From Sphingobium amiense (GTDB taxonomy: Bacteria > Pseudomonadota > Alphaproteobacteria > Sphingomonadales > Sphingomonadaceae): DNA of 64,000 nt. The DNA lies in assembly GCF_003967075.1 (NCBI RefSeq), contig NZ_AP018664.1, forward strand, positions 3,224,001 to 3,288,000, in the 5' to 3' direction. Under the pieces are notes generated by a model. That model was not told where the DNA came from, searched no databases, and saw nothing but the letters and a program-made list of their open reading frames with translations. The position numbers and the translations under genes were made by a program. This document shows, piece by piece, positions 53,476 through 64,000 of this stretch. Numbering within the stretch: position 1 is the stretch's first letter; the number at the start of each line of letters is the position of its first letter.

Positions 53476-54027
53476 TCAGCCTACCCGCTTCATCCGCACC
53501 GCGCGACCGCCATCAATCTTGCCCAGGAAGCTGCCCAGCGTCGCGCGGCGAATCTCGATCTTCTGTCCGATCTTTGGAGTGGGGCCCGCAATCGCTTCCG
53601 TGGTTGTCCACTGAGCGCCGTCTTCCAGCCCGATCTGCCACTTGCCATAGCCAAGGCTGCGTAGTGACCCGATCATCGCTTCAATATGACTGAAGCCCTC
53701 TTCCTTCGCCTGCGCCTCATCCTCTTCGCCTCCCCCCAGGAAGGGCAGTTTCGGGAAGGAAAAGCCAAACAGGGTCTTGCGCGTCTTCTTCAGTTCCGTC
53801 TTGTCGAGCACGACGACTTCGTCACGGTGGGCGGCCTCGTCCATCTCTCCCACCTGCCGGTCGAAGCAGGCAAGGCGCTGGGCATTATCCGCTATTCCCC
53901 TGCACTGGAGCAGGTCCGTAAAAATCGCCGCTCGCGGCTGCTGCGTTTTGGGTGCGGCGGTCGCGCCGCCCGTTGCAACCACGGCCACCATTATCGCCGC
54001 TACCAACCGGCCCGTTCTATTCATCAT
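53476..54027 (-). CDS. Exported protein of unknown function
   Basis: A 183-residue protein with a likely signal peptide (about residues 1-26, LVAAIMVAVVATGGATA). The mature part contains LLQCRGIADNAQRLACFDRQVG, the C-x8-RLACFD pattern seen in several secreted proteobacterial families, then a glycine/acidic segment and a C-terminal beta-rich part (YGKWQIGLEDGAQWTTTEAI, IEIRRATLGSFLGKIDGGRAVRMKR). Function is unknown. The two cysteines probably form a disulphide. The start at 54027 is chosen by the signal peptide; an upstream ATG (54063) exists. Confidence 0.75.
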   Translation of the reverse strand: MMNRTGRLVAAIMVAVVATGGATAAPKTQQPRAAIFTDLLQCRGIADNAQRLACFDRQVGEMDEAAHRDEVVVLDKTELKKTRKTLFGFSFPKLPFLGGGEEDEAQAKEEGFSHIEAMIGSLRSLGYGKWQIGLEDGAQWTTTEAIAGPTPKIGQKIEIRRATLGSFLGKIDGGRAVRMKRVG

Positions 54028-54127
54028 CTGCACCCCCGACATGAGCTGAATGCCACAATGCACCGACCGGTGAATGCGTCAACTCGTATCCGGCAGAACC
54101 ATTTCAGCAATCATCATCATGCCCTCG

Positions 54128-54151
54128 GCTGCTGCATCTTTACTACATTGC
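54128..54151 (+). repeat. Direct repeat upstream of receptor gene, copy 1
   Basis: Begins GCTGCTGCATCTTTACTACA. Matches the second copy (54207-54230) at 19 of 24 positions. The 79-nt offset is close to 7.5 helical turns. A binding site for a regulator of the receptor gene is possible. Confidence 0.55.
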
Positions 54152-54206
54152 GTAGGCAGACCGGGCAATTATCTTACGGATGCAGCCCAATAGGGGCAGC
54201 GCGACC

Positions 54207-54230
54207 GCTGTTGCATTTTTGATACATGGC
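54207..54230 (+). repeat. Direct repeat upstream of receptor gene, copy 2
   Basis: Begins GCTGTTGCATTTTTGATACA. Same orientation as copy 1. It lies about 165 bp before the GTG start codon and could also overlap a promoter. Confidence 0.55.
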
Positions 54231-54396
54231 TGCCCAAAAGCGGACCACGGTCTTTTCGCCTGCTTTACAGGGCGTCGAACCCCTTGCAGTTTCGCCCGAT
54301 CCATATGGGAGGATCGCTGTCGGGCACCTTAATCCCTCCATTTGGGCCACTCAAGTGGCAGACCATCTGCCAAACTCCAGAGCAAGGGACTGGACT

Positions 54397-57300
54397 GTGA
54401 AAACATTTTCGAAAAGGGCACTTCTGCGTGCCAGCGCCGCTCCGGCGATCCTGAGCGCGTCGCTGATCGCCAGCGCGGCATTCGCACAGGATGCACCGCA
54501 AGGCGCGGATGCGGCGGACAGTGACACCATCGTCGTTACCGGCTCGCGCATTGCGACTCCCGTTATCGATGCGCCCAACCCCATTCAGGTCGTGACCGAC
54601 CAAGTCATCCGGTCGACCGGGGCGATCAACCTTCAGGAAACGCTGCTCCGCAACCCGGCATTCGGCACACCTGCAATCAGCCGTAACAATTCAAACTTCT
54701 CCACCTCGAGCGCGGGCGTTGCAACGGTCGATCTGCGCAATTTGGGGTCGGACCGCACCCTGGTTCTCGTCAATGGCCGCCGGTTCGTCGCCGGTGTTCC
54801 CGGTACCTCGACGGTCGACCTCAACAGCATTCCGACCCAGTTCATCGATCGGGTCGACGTCCTGACGGGCGGCTCTTCGGCTGTCTACGGATCGGACGCG
54901 GTTGCTGGTGTGGTCAACATCACGCTCAAAAAGGACTATCAGGGAATCGAAGCCAGCGCGCGCACCGGCATTTCGGAGCATGGCGATGACTCGCAGCGCG
55001 AATTCAACCTGATGCTGGGTGGCAATTTCGACGACAATAAGGGCAACGTGCTGGTTTACGCCGGCTATACGAAGCAGGGCGCAGTGTTCTCGCGCGGCCG
55101 CTCGCGTTCGGCGATCGATCAGATCAGTTGTGTTTATGTAAACTGCGATGTCGATCAGATCTTCGAGCCTTACGCGCCCTATTATTCGAGCTTCGCGCCT
55201 CAAGGCCGTTTCTTCGTCGGACCGCAGGCGACGCAGACTACTCAGGCCCAGCAGTTTACATATGACAAGAACAACAACCTGATTCAGGGCTTTTCGACCA
55301 ACGGAAATGCCACGCGTGCGGCGGATGGCTTCAATCGTTCGGCATATCGCACCATCGCGATCCCGACGGAACGCTATCTCTTGGCCCTGAATGCTCATTA
55401 TGAGATTTCGGACTCGGTCAATGTCTTCCTCGAAGGCAACTACGCTTCCACGAAGGTGCGGACGGAACTTGAGCCATTCCCGATGGATTCGGCTGGACCG
55501 AACGGGATTTTCCCGGCGACCGGTGGTCGTTTCAACATCGAAGGGCTGTCGATCAATCCTGCAACGGGCGCTTCGGTTCTGACCCGCAATCCGCTCGTGC
55601 CGCTGGCGATCTACAATGCCGCTACGGACACGACGGGCGACGGTCTGCGTGACATCGGCTTTACCAAACGACTGTCCGAGTTCGGCAACCGCGGCAGCAG
55701 CGTCGACCGCGACACTTTCCGCATTGTGGCCGGTGTCAATGGCGCGCTGTCGGATCGCTGGAATTACGAGGCCTATTATAATTACGGCCAAACCCGCGAG
55801 TCGCAGCAGAACCAGGGACAGGTCAATGTTCTCAACTTCGCCAACGCTCTGAATGCGGTTCAGGACGTCTACGACCTGAACGGCAACGGCAGCACCACCG
55901 ATGCCATTTGCGCGGATGCGCAGGCGCGTGCCCAGGGTTGCGCACCTGCCAATATCTTCGGCTATAACGCTCTCAGCCCCGAGGCGATCAATTACATCAT
56001 CGCGCCAAGCTCGGTGACCAGCCTCACGACCCAGAGTGTTGCCGGTGCAAGCATCGTGGGCAGTCTGCCGGGCCTTTCGGCGGGCGACATTGGTATCGCC
56101 ATCGGCGCCGAATATCGTAAGGAACAGTCGGAGCAGGTGTTTGACGCTCTGACCAACGCAGGCCTGAACGGCGGCAACAAGCTGGCCAACACCTACGGTC
56201 AGTTCCATGTCTGGGAAGGCTATGGCGAAATCCGCTTGCCGATTCTGGCGGACACGCCCTTCTTCCACCGTTTGGAACTCAGCGCGGCTGGCCGCGTGTC
56301 GAAATATTCCACGGTCGGCACGGTGTATAGCTATAACCTGTCCGCTTTGTGGGCGCCGGTGCAGGATATTCGCTTCCGCGGCACCTACTCCCAGTCGACC
56401 CGTGCTCCCAACGTTAGTGAACTCTACGGCGGCTCTGGCCAGGATTACCCCAGCGATCTGAGCGACCCCTGCGACGGCATCACTGCGACCAGCACGGGCA
56501 CGCTGGCGACACAGTGCCTTGCCAATGTAGGTGTTCGCGCCAACATCGCTGCCAATGGTTCGTTTGTGGTCAACCAGGCCGATATTCAGGGCATCAGCGG
56601 GTTCAACAATACGAACCCGAATCTGAATGAAGAACAGTCAAAGTCCTGGACGGTAGGCGTGGCGATCAATCCGCGCTCGGTCGATGCTTTGCGTAACCTG
56701 ACGCTGACGGTCGATTACTTCAACATCAAGATCAAGGATGCGATCACGCAGTTGCCGCGTTCGTTCATCCTGTCGCAGTGCTATAATGCGGGCAATGACG
56801 ACTATTGCAGCTTCATCACGCGTCGTCAGGCCGTTGCGGGTGCGAATAGCGCCGGGTCGCTGGAATTCATCGACACGACACTGTTCAACAGCGGTGGCCT
56901 GCGGACCTCTGGTCTCGACGTGACGTTGGGCTACTCGCAAAATGTGGCGGGCGGTCAGGCGAATTTCAATGTTTCCTATACCCATGTGTTCAAGGGTTAT
57001 GTGATCCCTCTGCCCGGTGCAGGCCGCGACAACTTTGCGGGCGAAAGCGGCGCTTCGAAGGATCGCGCAACCGGCGCTCTGGGCTGGATCAACAAGGATT
57101 TCGGCGTCACGTTCACCGGCACCTATATCGGCAAGGCCTATCTTGATGACCAGTTCATCATCGGTTCGCGGGGCGATACGGACATTCACTCGAGCAATTA
57201 TCGCATCAAGTCGAAATTCTACCTCGACGGGCAGATCAAGTTCACCCCGGGCGACAATTTCGAGTTCTTCTTCGGTGCGAATAATCTCCTGAATACCTCG

Positions 57301-57414
57301 CCGCCGCCGATCATCACCGGCCTGCCGTTCAACACGACGGGAGCGGAGACCGACGCGAGCACCTACGATCCCATCGGCCGCCGCTATTACACCGGCGTCC
57401 GCGTGAAGTTCTAA
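54397..57414 (+). CDS. TonB-dependent outer-membrane receptor
   Basis: A 1005-residue receptor. The Sec signal peptide (about residues 1-31, AILSASLIASAAFAQ) is followed by a TonB-box-like DTIVVTGSRI, a plug domain (about 60-180; SDRTLVLVNGRRF, VDVLTGGSSAVYGSDAVAGVVNI) and a 22-strand-sized barrel ending in YYTGVRVKF, the usual C-terminal aromatic. Extracellular loops contain paired cysteines. There is no FecA-type signalling domain. The start is GTG at 54397 with AAGGGA upstream; an in-frame extension to 54226 adds a non-signal leader and is rejected. Substrate unknown. An IS66 element lies just beyond the stop. Confidence 0.93.
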   Translation: MKTFSKRALLRASAAPAILSASLIASAAFAQDAPQGADAADSDTIVVTGSRIATPVIDAPNPIQVVTDQVIRSTGAINLQETLLRNPAFGTPAISRNNSNFSTSSAGVATVDLRNLGSDRTLVLVNGRRFVAGVPGTSTVDLNSIPTQFIDRVDVLTGGSSAVYGSDAVAGVVNITLKKDYQGIEASARTGISEHGDDSQREFNLMLGGNFDDNKGNVLVYAGYTKQGAVFSRGRSRSAIDQISCVYVNCDVDQIFEPYAPYYSSFAPQGRFFVGPQATQTTQAQQFTYDKNNNLIQGFSTNGNATRAADGFNRSAYRTIAIPTERYLLALNAHYEISDSVNVFLEGNYASTKVRTELEPFPMDSAGPNGIFPATGGRFNIEGLSINPATGASVLTRNPLVPLAIYNAATDTTGDGLRDIGFTKRLSEFGNRGSSVDRDTFRIVAGVNGALSDRWNYEAYYNYGQTRESQQNQGQVNVLNFANALNAVQDVYDLNGNGSTTDAICADAQARAQGCAPANIFGYNALSPEAINYIIAPSSVTSLTTQSVAGASIVGSLPGLSAGDIGIAIGAEYRKEQSEQVFDALTNAGLNGGNKLANTYGQFHVWEGYGEIRLPILADTPFFHRLELSAAGRVSKYSTVGTVYSYNLSALWAPVQDIRFRGTYSQSTRAPNVSELYGGSGQDYPSDLSDPCDGITATSTGTLATQCLANVGVRANIAANGSFVVNQADIQGISGFNNTNPNLNEEQSKSWTVGVAINPRSVDALRNLTLTVDYFNIKIKDAITQLPRSFILSQCYNAGNDDYCSFITRRQAVAGANSAGSLEFIDTTLFNSGGLRTSGLDVTLGYSQNVAGGQANFNVSYTHVFKGYVIPLPGAGRDNFAGESGASKDRATGALGWINKDFGVTFTGTYIGKAYLDDQFIIGSRGDTDIHSSNYRIKSKFYLDGQIKFTPGDNFEFFFGANNLLNTSPPPIITGLPFNTTGAETDASTYDPIGRRYYTGVRVKF

Positions 57415-57435
57415 GCAACTTAAAGATCGGACGAA

Positions 57436-57449
57436 GGGGCGGCTCCATC
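57436..57449 (+). terminator. Left half of a terminator split by IS66
   Basis: GGGGCGGCTCC (57436-57446) is the left arm of a hairpin that would close with GGAGCCGCCC at 60170-60179. Removing the element and one copy of the 8-bp duplication restores a 10-bp stem with loop ATCC followed by seven Ts. It lies 22 bp after the receptor stop codon. Confidence 0.85.
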
Positions 57450-57477
57450 GTATCCGTCATCCCAGACCCACGTGGCG
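57450..57477 (+). repeat. IS66 left terminal inverted repeat
   Basis: Perfect 28-bp match, in inverted orientation, to 60133-60160. It reads GTATCCGTCATCCCAGACCC, then CACGTGGCG. It is flanked on its outer side by the target duplication. Confidence 0.95.
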
Positions 57478-57498
57478 GAAACGTGCCGGTCAAGCGTC

Positions 57499-59229
57499 TT
57501 AAGAGGGGGCGTTGCGCCCGGCGATCTTGGGGAAGTGCCAGGGCATGAGGGAATCGAGGTCCTTGTTGCTATGACCGTTGGCAAGCTTGGTGAGGGTGGC
57601 GGTGAGCCAGGCGAGCGGATCGACGTCCGAGAGTTTGCACGTTTCGAGAAGGCTGGCGAGCACCGCCCAATTGTCTGCCCCGGCATCGCTGCCGGCGAAC
57701 AACGAGTTGCGGCGCGACAGGGCAATCGGGCGGATGCTTCTTTCGACCGTGTTGGTATCGAGCTCGACGCGGCCGTCGAGCAGGCAATAGGTGAGCTGCT
57801 GCCAGTGGTTGAGCATATAGTTGATCGCTTCGGCCATCTTGCCCTTGGCGCTGAACCGGCCGAGGTTCTTCGAGAGATAGTCGCGCAGGTTATCGAACAG
57901 CGGCTTCAGTATCAGCTGCCGCCCTTCGAACCGCGCCTCGGGCGAGGTGTCCCTGAGCGTCGCCTCGATCTTGTAGATCGCCGAGAAGCGACGGAGCACC
58001 TCGTCGGCAACGGGCTCCTTTTCGCGGAAATCGTAGAACTTGCGCCGCGCGTGAAGCAGGCAGAATGCGAGGGTGACGCCATTGCGGCGCTTGATCTCAT
58101 TGTAGCCGGCATAGCCGTCCACCTGGAGCACCCCGGCGAAGTCGCCGAGATGGTCGATCGGATGCATGCCGCCGCGGCCGGCGGCGTACATGTAGACGAC
58201 GGCGGGCGGCGCGAGTCCGCCCCATGGCCGATCGTCGCGGGCATAGGCCCACAGCTGGCCGCTCTTGGTCTTGCCGGTCCCGGGCGCCAGCACGGGCATG
58301 CGCGTCTCGTCGGCGAACAGCTTCACCGAACTTCGCAGCTCGGCGAGCAGATGCTGCCTGAGCGGAGTCAGCCACCATCCGACGCGCCCGACCCAGTCGG
58401 CGAGCGTTGCCCGGTCGAGATCGATCCCCTGGCGGGCGTAGATCTGGGCTTGCCGGTAAAGCGGAAGGTGATCGGCGTAGCGCGCGACGATGACCTGGGC
58501 GACGAGCGCGTCGGTGGGCAGGCCCTGATCGACGATGAAGCTTGGCGCCGGCGCCTGGGTGACGCCGCCCTCGTCGCAGCCGCGGCAGCCATAGCGCGGA
58601 CGGCGGGTGACCAGCACGCGGAAGATGGTGGGCACGACGTCGAGGCGCTCGGTGACGTCCTCGCCGATGACATGAAGATCGTTGCCGCAGCAGGCACACT
58701 GCTTGTCTTCGATGTCGACGACCTGCTCGATACGCTCGAGATGGGCGGGCAGCGCTCCACGGTTGTTGCGGCGGCGGCGCTTTGTCTCGCCGGTCGCGTC
58801 AGCCTGGTCGATCAGCGCTTCGAGCCCGGCCTCGGCGCGCGACAAGGCAGCTTCGAGCTCTTCGAGCACGAGCTGGTACTGGTCGGGATCGAGCCGCTCG
58901 GCGCTCTGGCCGAAACGGTGGCGCTTGAACTGGTCGAGAATGTCGTTGAGGCGCTTGACCTCATCGCGGGCGGCCGCGAGCGCGTCCTCCATCTCGGCGG
59001 CCTTCGCCTCGGCGATGACGGCGGCGTGTTCGGCCGCTTTCGCGGTGGCGAGCGCGATGATCTCGCGCGCCTCAGCTTGGGCCGCAGCGCGGGCGAGCGC
59101 CTCGTTCTCGGCGTTGATGCGAACGATCTGCTGGTCGCGTTCGGCCGCCTCGGCGGTCAGCTTCGCGATGGTCGCGAGCAGCGCAACTGGGTCTTTGCAG
59201 GAGGCCGTCAGCGGGTCCATGGCAGGCAT
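57499..59229 (-). CDS. tnpC: IS66 transposase TnpC
   Basis: A 576-residue IS66-type transposase. An N-terminal leucine-zipper-like coiled region (about residues 20-110), a helical domain, a zinc-binding segment (CACCGNDL and YGCRGC, about 175-210) and the DDE core: D in KLFADETRMP, D in LQVDGYAGYN and E in NTVERSIRPIAL. The C-terminal SNKDLDSLMPWHF is typical. No stop codon interrupts it, so it should be active. It is transcribed after tnpB with a 57-bp gap. Confidence 0.96.
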   Translation of the reverse strand: MPAMDPLTASCKDPVALLATIAKLTAEAAERDQQIVRINAENEALARAAAQAEAREIIALATAKAAEHAAVIAEAKAAEMEDALAAARDEVKRLNDILDQFKRHRFGQSAERLDPDQYQLVLEELEAALSRAEAGLEALIDQADATGETKRRRRNNRGALPAHLERIEQVVDIEDKQCACCGNDLHVIGEDVTERLDVVPTIFRVLVTRRPRYGCRGCDEGGVTQAPAPSFIVDQGLPTDALVAQVIVARYADHLPLYRQAQIYARQGIDLDRATLADWVGRVGWWLTPLRQHLLAELRSSVKLFADETRMPVLAPGTGKTKSGQLWAYARDDRPWGGLAPPAVVYMYAAGRGGMHPIDHLGDFAGVLQVDGYAGYNEIKRRNGVTLAFCLLHARRKFYDFREKEPVADEVLRRFSAIYKIEATLRDTSPEARFEGRQLILKPLFDNLRDYLSKNLGRFSAKGKMAEAINYMLNHWQQLTYCLLDGRVELDTNTVERSIRPIALSRRNSLFAGSDAGADNWAVLASLLETCKLSDVDPLAWLTATLTKLANGHSNKDLDSLMPWHFPKIAGRNAPS

Positions 59230-59286
59230 CGAATCACATGCGTAACGACGCGTCCAGCGCAGTTGACTCGGCCTGTCGCGACTATC

Positions 59287-59658
59287 TCACGCATCAGCGA
59301 AACCCTCGATTTTAGGCGGATTTACGCGCCTTGGCGCGCGGTGCCGACGCCAGTCCATGCCCGAGGTGAGTGCTGCCATCTGCGCCGCCGTGATCGAAAA
59401 ACTGCCATCGACCGCCGGCGGCCAGGCGAATCCTTCGGCGGCCTCGGCGCGCTTGGTCATCAGCCAGATGCCGGTGCCGTCGAACCACAGAATCTTCAGC
59501 CTGTCCTTCCTCTTGGAACGAAAAATATAGGCGACTCCGCGCCACGGATCCTGGCTCAACTCGTGCTGGACCTTGGCCACCAGCGTGTCGATGCCGCAGC
59601 GGAAATCGATCGGCTTGGTGTAGATCAGCACCTTGGCGTCGCTGCCCGGCCCGATCAT
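59287..59658 (-). CDS. tnpB: IS66 accessory protein TnpB
   Basis: A 123-residue protein needed for transposition in IS66 elements. KVLIYTKPIDFRCGIDTLVAKVQ and WRGVAYIFRSKRKDRLKILWFDGTGIWLMTKR are the family signature. The start at 59658 overlaps the tnpA stop (ATGA), the usual tight arrangement. The longer open frame is a tnpA shadow. Confidence 0.94.
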   Translation of the reverse strand: MIGPGSDAKVLIYTKPIDFRCGIDTLVAKVQHELSQDPWRGVAYIFRSKRKDRLKILWFDGTGIWLMTKRAEAAEGFAWPPAVDGSFSITAAQMAALTSGMDWRRHRAPRRVNPPKIEGFADA

Positions 59659-60074
59659 CGCGCCCTCAGCAGCGCTGCGATTACCGAGGCGACCAGCGTC
59701 GAACTTGCGCCGTGGGCGACCATCACTGGCACGCCGCGCACTTCCATTGCGACCTGCACCACCGCGTCCGGCAGCAGCCGCGCGTTCGCGGCCTCCGGTT
59801 CGAGCAGCACCGCCGGCACCGATGTCGGCTCGATGACCGCCGGCAGGAACATCGCCCTGTCCTCGCGCGCCGCGTCCTCCGCCATCTCGCGCAACTCGCG
59901 GCGCCAGGCATATATCTGGGCCGGAAGGACATCGAAACACGCGGCCACCTCCGCCATGCTGCACGCCGGATCGAGCGACAGCTCCACCACCGCGCGCTTC
60001 TCTTCCAGCGTCCAGCGCCGTCGGCGCCCGTTCTCCACGCCGCCACTGCCGTCGATCTCTTGCTCCACAGTCAC
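59655..60074 (-). CDS. tnpA: IS66 protein TnpA
   Basis: A 139-residue DNA-binding component with an IS66/IS3-type helix-turn-helix (RRWTLEEKRAVVELSLDPACSMAEVAACFDVLPAQIYAWRRELRE) in its first half. The second half is the usual beta-rich region (VPAVLLEPEAANARLLPDAVVQVAMEVRGVPV). It is the first gene after the right terminal repeat and overlaps tnpB. Confidence 0.92.
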   Translation of the reverse strand: MTVEQEIDGSGGVENGRRRRWTLEEKRAVVELSLDPACSMAEVAACFDVLPAQIYAWRRELREMAEDAAREDRAMFLPAVIEPTSVPAVLLEPEAANARLLPDAVVQVAMEVRGVPVMVAHGASSTLVASVIAALLRAR

Positions 60075-60132
60075 CCCGCCGAATCAAATTACGCGATATG
60101 CACGCGGGACACTCAAAGCTCATGGCCATCTA

Positions 60133-60160
60133 CGCCACGTGGGTCTGGGATGACGGATAC
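60133..60160 (-). repeat. IS66 right terminal inverted repeat
   Basis: Perfect 28-bp inverted copy of 57450-57477, followed directly by the second copy of the target duplication GCTCCATC. Confidence 0.95.
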
Positions 60161-60184
60161 GCTCCATCCGGAGCCGCCCTTTTT

Positions 60185-60186
<2 letters not shown>
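60161..60186 (+). terminator. Right half of the split terminator, overlapping the clpB stop
   Basis: After the duplication comes GGAGCCGCCC (60170-60179) and a run of seven Ts (60180-60186). The TAA stop codon of convergent clpB lies within the T-run (60185-60187). The duplication still gives GCTCC-ATCC-GGAGC, a residual 5-bp stem. Confidence 0.85.
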
Positions 60187-62764
<2,578 letters not shown>

Positions 62765-62795
62765 CGCAGTCCCAATCAGATTTGGAATGCCGTGG

Positions 62796-62823
62796 ATGTA
62801 GTGTTGCCAAAAAACAACACAAG
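62796..62823 (-). promoter_or_regulatory. Possible heat-shock (RpoH-type) promoter of clpB
   Basis: On the minus strand CTTG (62820-62823) is followed by an 18-nt spacer and CTACAT (62796-62801), resembling the alphaproteobacterial RpoH pattern CTTG-N17/18-CYTATNT. The inverted repeat GTGTTG/CAACAC (62801-62820) sits in the spacer. This is a weak pattern match, supported by the gene's heat-shock role. Confidence 0.4.
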
Positions 62824-62973
62824 GGTCCGGGCAAGATAATGATCGCAGGGGCGGCGATCCGCAAGGCGGAGGAAACTTATCCTTGTTGCGCAGACGTCTG
62901 GCCCCGCTATGCTGCGGCCATTCACGGCGCGTCCGTCGCCGTGCCGGTCCCCACGCTGATGCAAGAGGCCTTC

Positions 62974-64000
62974 ATGATCCTGTCCCCCCTGTCCCGCCGC
63001 CTCACCCTGACGGTCGGCCTGTCCGCGCTGGCCCTGACACCGGTGACGCAGGCGCTTGCACAAAGCGCCACAGCGTCGGCCGCGCCCGCTCCGCTCTCCA
63101 GCCTCGTGTCGAAGGTCGATATTCCCTATGAGGAATTTCACCTGTCCAACGGGCTGCGCGTCATCGTCCATACCGACCGCAAGGCGCCGATCGTCGCCGT
63201 GTCCGTCTGGTATCATGTCGGCTCCCGCTTCGAACCGGCGGGCAAGACCGGCTTTGCGCATCTGTTCGAACATCTGATGTTCTATGGCTCGGAAAATGCG
63301 GACGGTCCCTTTTTCGGGCGGCTGGAGGACATTGGCGCGACCGACTGGAACGGGACGACCTGGTTCGACCGCACCAATTATTTCGAGACCGTGCCGACCG
63401 GAGCACTCGACCGGGCGCTGTTCCTCGAATCCGACCGTATGGGGCATCTGCTGGGCGCAGTGACGCAGGTGAAGCTCGATACCCAGCGCGGCGTGGTGCA
63501 GAATGAAAAGCGCATGGGCGAGAATGAGCCTTACGGCCTCGTCGAATATGCGCAGCTTGCCGCGTTGCTGCCCGAGGGGCACCCCTATCGCCACTCGACC
63601 ATCGGGTCGATGGCGGATCTCAACGCCGCCAGCCTTGCCGATGTGCAGAGCTGGTTCAAGACGCATTACGGCCCCAACAACGCGGTGTTGGTGCTGGCGG
63701 GCGATATCGACGTCGCGACCGCTAAGGCGAAGGTCGGCAAATGGTTCGGCAACATCCCCGCCGGTCCCGCGCCCAGGGATGTCGATGCCGCCGTGCCGAC
63801 ACTGCCCAGGGATGCCGAAGTCACGATGCACGACAATGTCGCGGCGACGCGGCTTTATCGCAACTGGATCGTGCCGGGCGTCAATTCGGCCGACCTGCCG
63901 CAGCTCGACATCGCGATGGCGGTGTTCGGCGGTCTCGGCTCCTCGCGGCTCGACAATGTGCTGGTGCGCGACGAGAAGGTCGCCGTCGGCGTGAAGGCCA
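62974..64000 (+). CDS. M16-family zinc peptidase (3' end outside window)
   Basis: The first 342 residues of a secreted M16 (pitrilysin/insulinase-type) peptidase. A signal peptide (about residues 1-29, LTVGLSALALTPVTQALAQ) is followed by the first M16 domain (about 45-210) with the inverted zinc motif HLFEHLMF (about 89-96), the second catalytic part (RGVVQNEKRMGENEP), and VLAGDIDVATAKAKVGKWFG at the start of the second domain. The start at 62974 (MILSPLSRR) has AGAGG upstream; an in-frame ATG at 62959 is an alternative. The frame is open to the window edge, so the truncation is artificial. Confidence 0.93.
   Translation, partial: MILSPLSRRLTLTVGLSALALTPVTQALAQSATASAAPAPLSSLVSKVDIPYEEFHLSNGLRVIVHTDRKAPIVAVSVWYHVGSRFEPAGKTGFAHLFEHLMFYGSENADGPFFGRLEDIGATDWNGTTWFDRTNYFETVPTGALDRALFLESDRMGHLLGAVTQVKLDTQRGVVQNEKRMGENEPYGLVEYAQLAALLPEGHPYRHSTIGSMADLNAASLADVQSWFKTHYGPNNAVLVLAGDIDVATAKAKVGKWFGNIPAGPAPRDVDAAVPTLPRDAEVTMHDNVAATRLYRNWIVPGVNSADLPQLDIAMAVFGGLGSSRLDNVLVRDEKVAVGVKA

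Larger units (their letters stand above)
54028..54396. other. 369-bp divergent regulatory region with paired repeats
   Basis: No gene is supported here, although the receptor frame is open from 54226. The region separates a minus-strand exported-protein gene from the TonB-dependent receptor. It holds two 24-nt direct repeats (54128-54151 and 54207-54230), both containing TGCATYTTT and TACAT, and a GC-neutral stretch. No clear promoter boxes or terminator are seen. Confidence 0.6.
57450..60160. mobile_element. Complete IS66-family insertion sequence
   Basis: A 2711-bp element with perfect 28-bp terminal inverted repeats (left 57450-57477, right 60133-60160, starting GTATCCGTCATCCC) and the 8-bp target duplication GCTCCATC on both sides (57442-57449, 60161-60168). 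It carries tnpA, tnpB and tnpC in the order tnpA-tnpB-tnpC on the minus strand, all intact. IS66-type elements typically make 8-bp duplications, which fits. All genes look functional and the ends are unmutated, so insertion is probably recent. Confidence 0.97.

Noticed and set aside
54226..54396. An in-frame extension of the TonB receptor starting at 54226
   Set aside because: The extra 57 residues would place polar sequence before the signal peptide, and the GTG at 54397 has a good ribosome-binding site.
57472..60153. An 893-codon plus-strand open frame across the IS66 element
   Set aside because: It lies antisense to tnpC, tnpB and tnpA, all of which have family signatures. The composition is that of a GC-rich shadow.

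Overview
The window is a GC-rich, densely packed bacterial chromosome segment. Its gene content points to an alphaproteobacterium of the order Sphingomonadales (Sphingobium/Sphingomonas-like). The clues are a UrcA-family protein, a DUF2093 protein, an SDHAF4-type (DUF1674) protein, a Mic60-like gene directly behind hemC-hemD, a heparinase II/III-fold gene between rpe and purH, a large TonB-dependent receptor, and ybgC-tolQRAB-pal. This placement rests on recognising gene families, not on a computed phylogeny.

Layout. 1-9.7 kb: 3' end of ssb, galU, an unknown helical protein, a tiny SDHAF4-like gene divergent from htpX, rsmB, an orphan PAS protein, then rpe, a heparinase-fold protein and purH. 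9.9-14.5 kb: a UrcA-family secreted protein, a three-gene envelope-glycan set (flavin mutase-like protein, GtrA, multi-pass membrane protein) and a convergent Tat-exported MsrB. 14.5-22 kb: an ABC-2 exporter pair, queG, a lipoprotein with an EI24 membrane protein, a PfkB-family kinase and a Wzx-like flippase. 21.6-33 kb: gpsA and tsaD divergent from hemC-hemD-Mic60, an alpha/beta hydrolase, gltX-nadE divergent from prs, hisN, and an AT-richer membrane-protein gene. 33-38.6 kb: rpmI-rplT, lysE and a GIY-YIG gene framed by inverted hairpin repeats, then pheS-pheT. 38.6-42.3 kb: an extended phage-shock (Psp) locus with a sigma-54 promoter. 42.3-47.9 kb: a 3-hydroxyacyl-CoA dehydrogenase and the Tol-Pal operon. 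48-54 kb: a LacI-type regulator, a membrane-anchored helix-hairpin-helix protein, purD head-to-head with xseA, a DUF2093 protein, an M23 peptidase and an unknown exported protein. 54.4-64 kb: a TonB-dependent receptor, a complete IS66-family element, clpB, and the start of an M16 peptidase.

How the genes work together. Most are housekeeping genes in short operons joined by ATGA or TGATG stop/start overlaps. Several groups serve the cell envelope: Tol-Pal for outer-membrane constriction and integrity, Psp for inner-membrane stress, HtpX and MsrB for protein quality control, and the flippase, GtrA and mutase-like genes for surface glycans.

The strongest unusual signals are four. (1) A psp operon starts with a 57-residue membrane peptide behind a near-consensus sigma-54 promoter and ends with three further small PspB-like helix/coiled-coil proteins. 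(2) An intact IS66 element has 28-bp perfect terminal repeats and an 8-bp target duplication, and sits in the loop of an intrinsic terminator. (3) A GIY-YIG nuclease gene is bracketed by inverted 31-nt hairpin repeats that differ by a compensatory base-pair swap. (4) A perfect 12-bp hairpin abuts the start codon of a LacI-family regulator. No tRNA, rRNA or CRISPR array was found.
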